NCBI GenBank assembly: GCA_026224995.1
Contig: JAMFRX010000376.1
Coordinates: 1 to 6,824 of the forward strand
Direction of reading: 5' to 3'
Length of the DNA: 6,824 nucleotides
DNA from: Puia dinghuensis
Lineage (GTDB): Bacteria > Bacteroidota > Bacteroidia > Chitinophagales > Chitinophagaceae
Numbering within the stretch: position 1 is the first letter of the stretch; every line of letters starts with the position of its first letter. Shown piece by piece: positions 6,718-6,824 of this stretch. The notes under the pieces were generated by a model. It made no database searches. It was not told the DNA's origin and worked only from the letters and a program-made list of their open reading frames with translations. The position numbers were made by a program, and so were the translations under genes.

Positions 6718-6824
6718 TTAGATGGTGATGCTCTGGTTCGCGAACCGGAAGAACATGGCTACCCAGGTATCGGTACCGTTGGTGCCGTTGCCTATGAAGC
6801 GGAAGAACAGGGCGCCGTCCTGGA
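6718..6824 (-). CDS. C-terminal end of an unidentified protein (partial; runs off the window)
   Basis: Reading the minus strand from 6824, one frame is open for 34 full codons and stops at TAA (6720-6718), three bases before the ATG of the next minus-strand gene. The visible tail reads QDGALFFRFIGNG, then TNGTDTWVAMFFRF, then ANQSITI. Alternating aromatic and small residues suggest beta strands, and A(L/M)FFRF occurs twice, 18 residues apart in the same frame. The tight spacing to the downstream start is the main support for a real gene and implies co-transcription and probable translational coupling. The fragment is too short to name. The promoter for both minus-strand genes must lie beyond the window edge or within this gene. 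Confidence 0.68.
   Translation of the reverse strand, partial: QDGALFFRFIGNGTNGTDTWVAMFFRFANQSITI

Overview
The window looks like chromosomal DNA from a member of the Bacteroidota, most likely Chitinophagaceae. The reasons are that start codons are preceded by A/T-rich leaders with no Shine-Dalgarno sequence, that the secreted hydrolase has a signal peptide with a predicted Gly|Gln cleavage site (the Bacteroidota 'Q-rule'), and that the minus-strand membrane protein has an architecture I associate with this phylum. The family assignment is inference. Coding is very dense: the longest gap between genes is 55 bp. I see no tRNA, rRNA, CRISPR array, insertion sequence or phage gene.

Layout. Bases 2-1420 (+) hold most of an alpha-D-glucose phosphoglucomutase (Pgm); roughly its first 80 residues lie outside the window. 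After 24 bp comes a complete alpha-glucan (glycogen/maltodextrin) phosphorylase at 1445-3928 (+). A 55-bp intergenic region with a possible promoter and a perfect 7-bp dyad leads to a secreted M20-family amidohydrolase of the AbgB type at 3984-5432 (+). Ten bases later, in convergent orientation, lies a single-pass membrane protein at 5443-6714 (-). It has a small helical, HTH-like N-terminal domain, a Pro-rich linker, one transmembrane helix and a large extracytoplasmic region. Just upstream of it, separated by 3 bp, is the C-terminal end of another minus-strand gene (6718-6824), which runs off the window.

How the genes work together. Pgm and the phosphorylase form an obvious pair: the phosphorylase releases glucose 1-phosphate from alpha-1,4-glucans and Pgm converts it to glucose 6-phosphate. 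The AbgB-like hydrolase is predicted to act outside the cytoplasm and has no clear metabolic link to them. The minus-strand pair is the least explained part of the window. It looks like a co-translated unit that includes a candidate transmembrane one-component sensor or regulator.

Overall the plus-strand genes are ordinary housekeeping and accessory metabolism. The best lead for something not well described is the minus-strand pair at 5443-6824.
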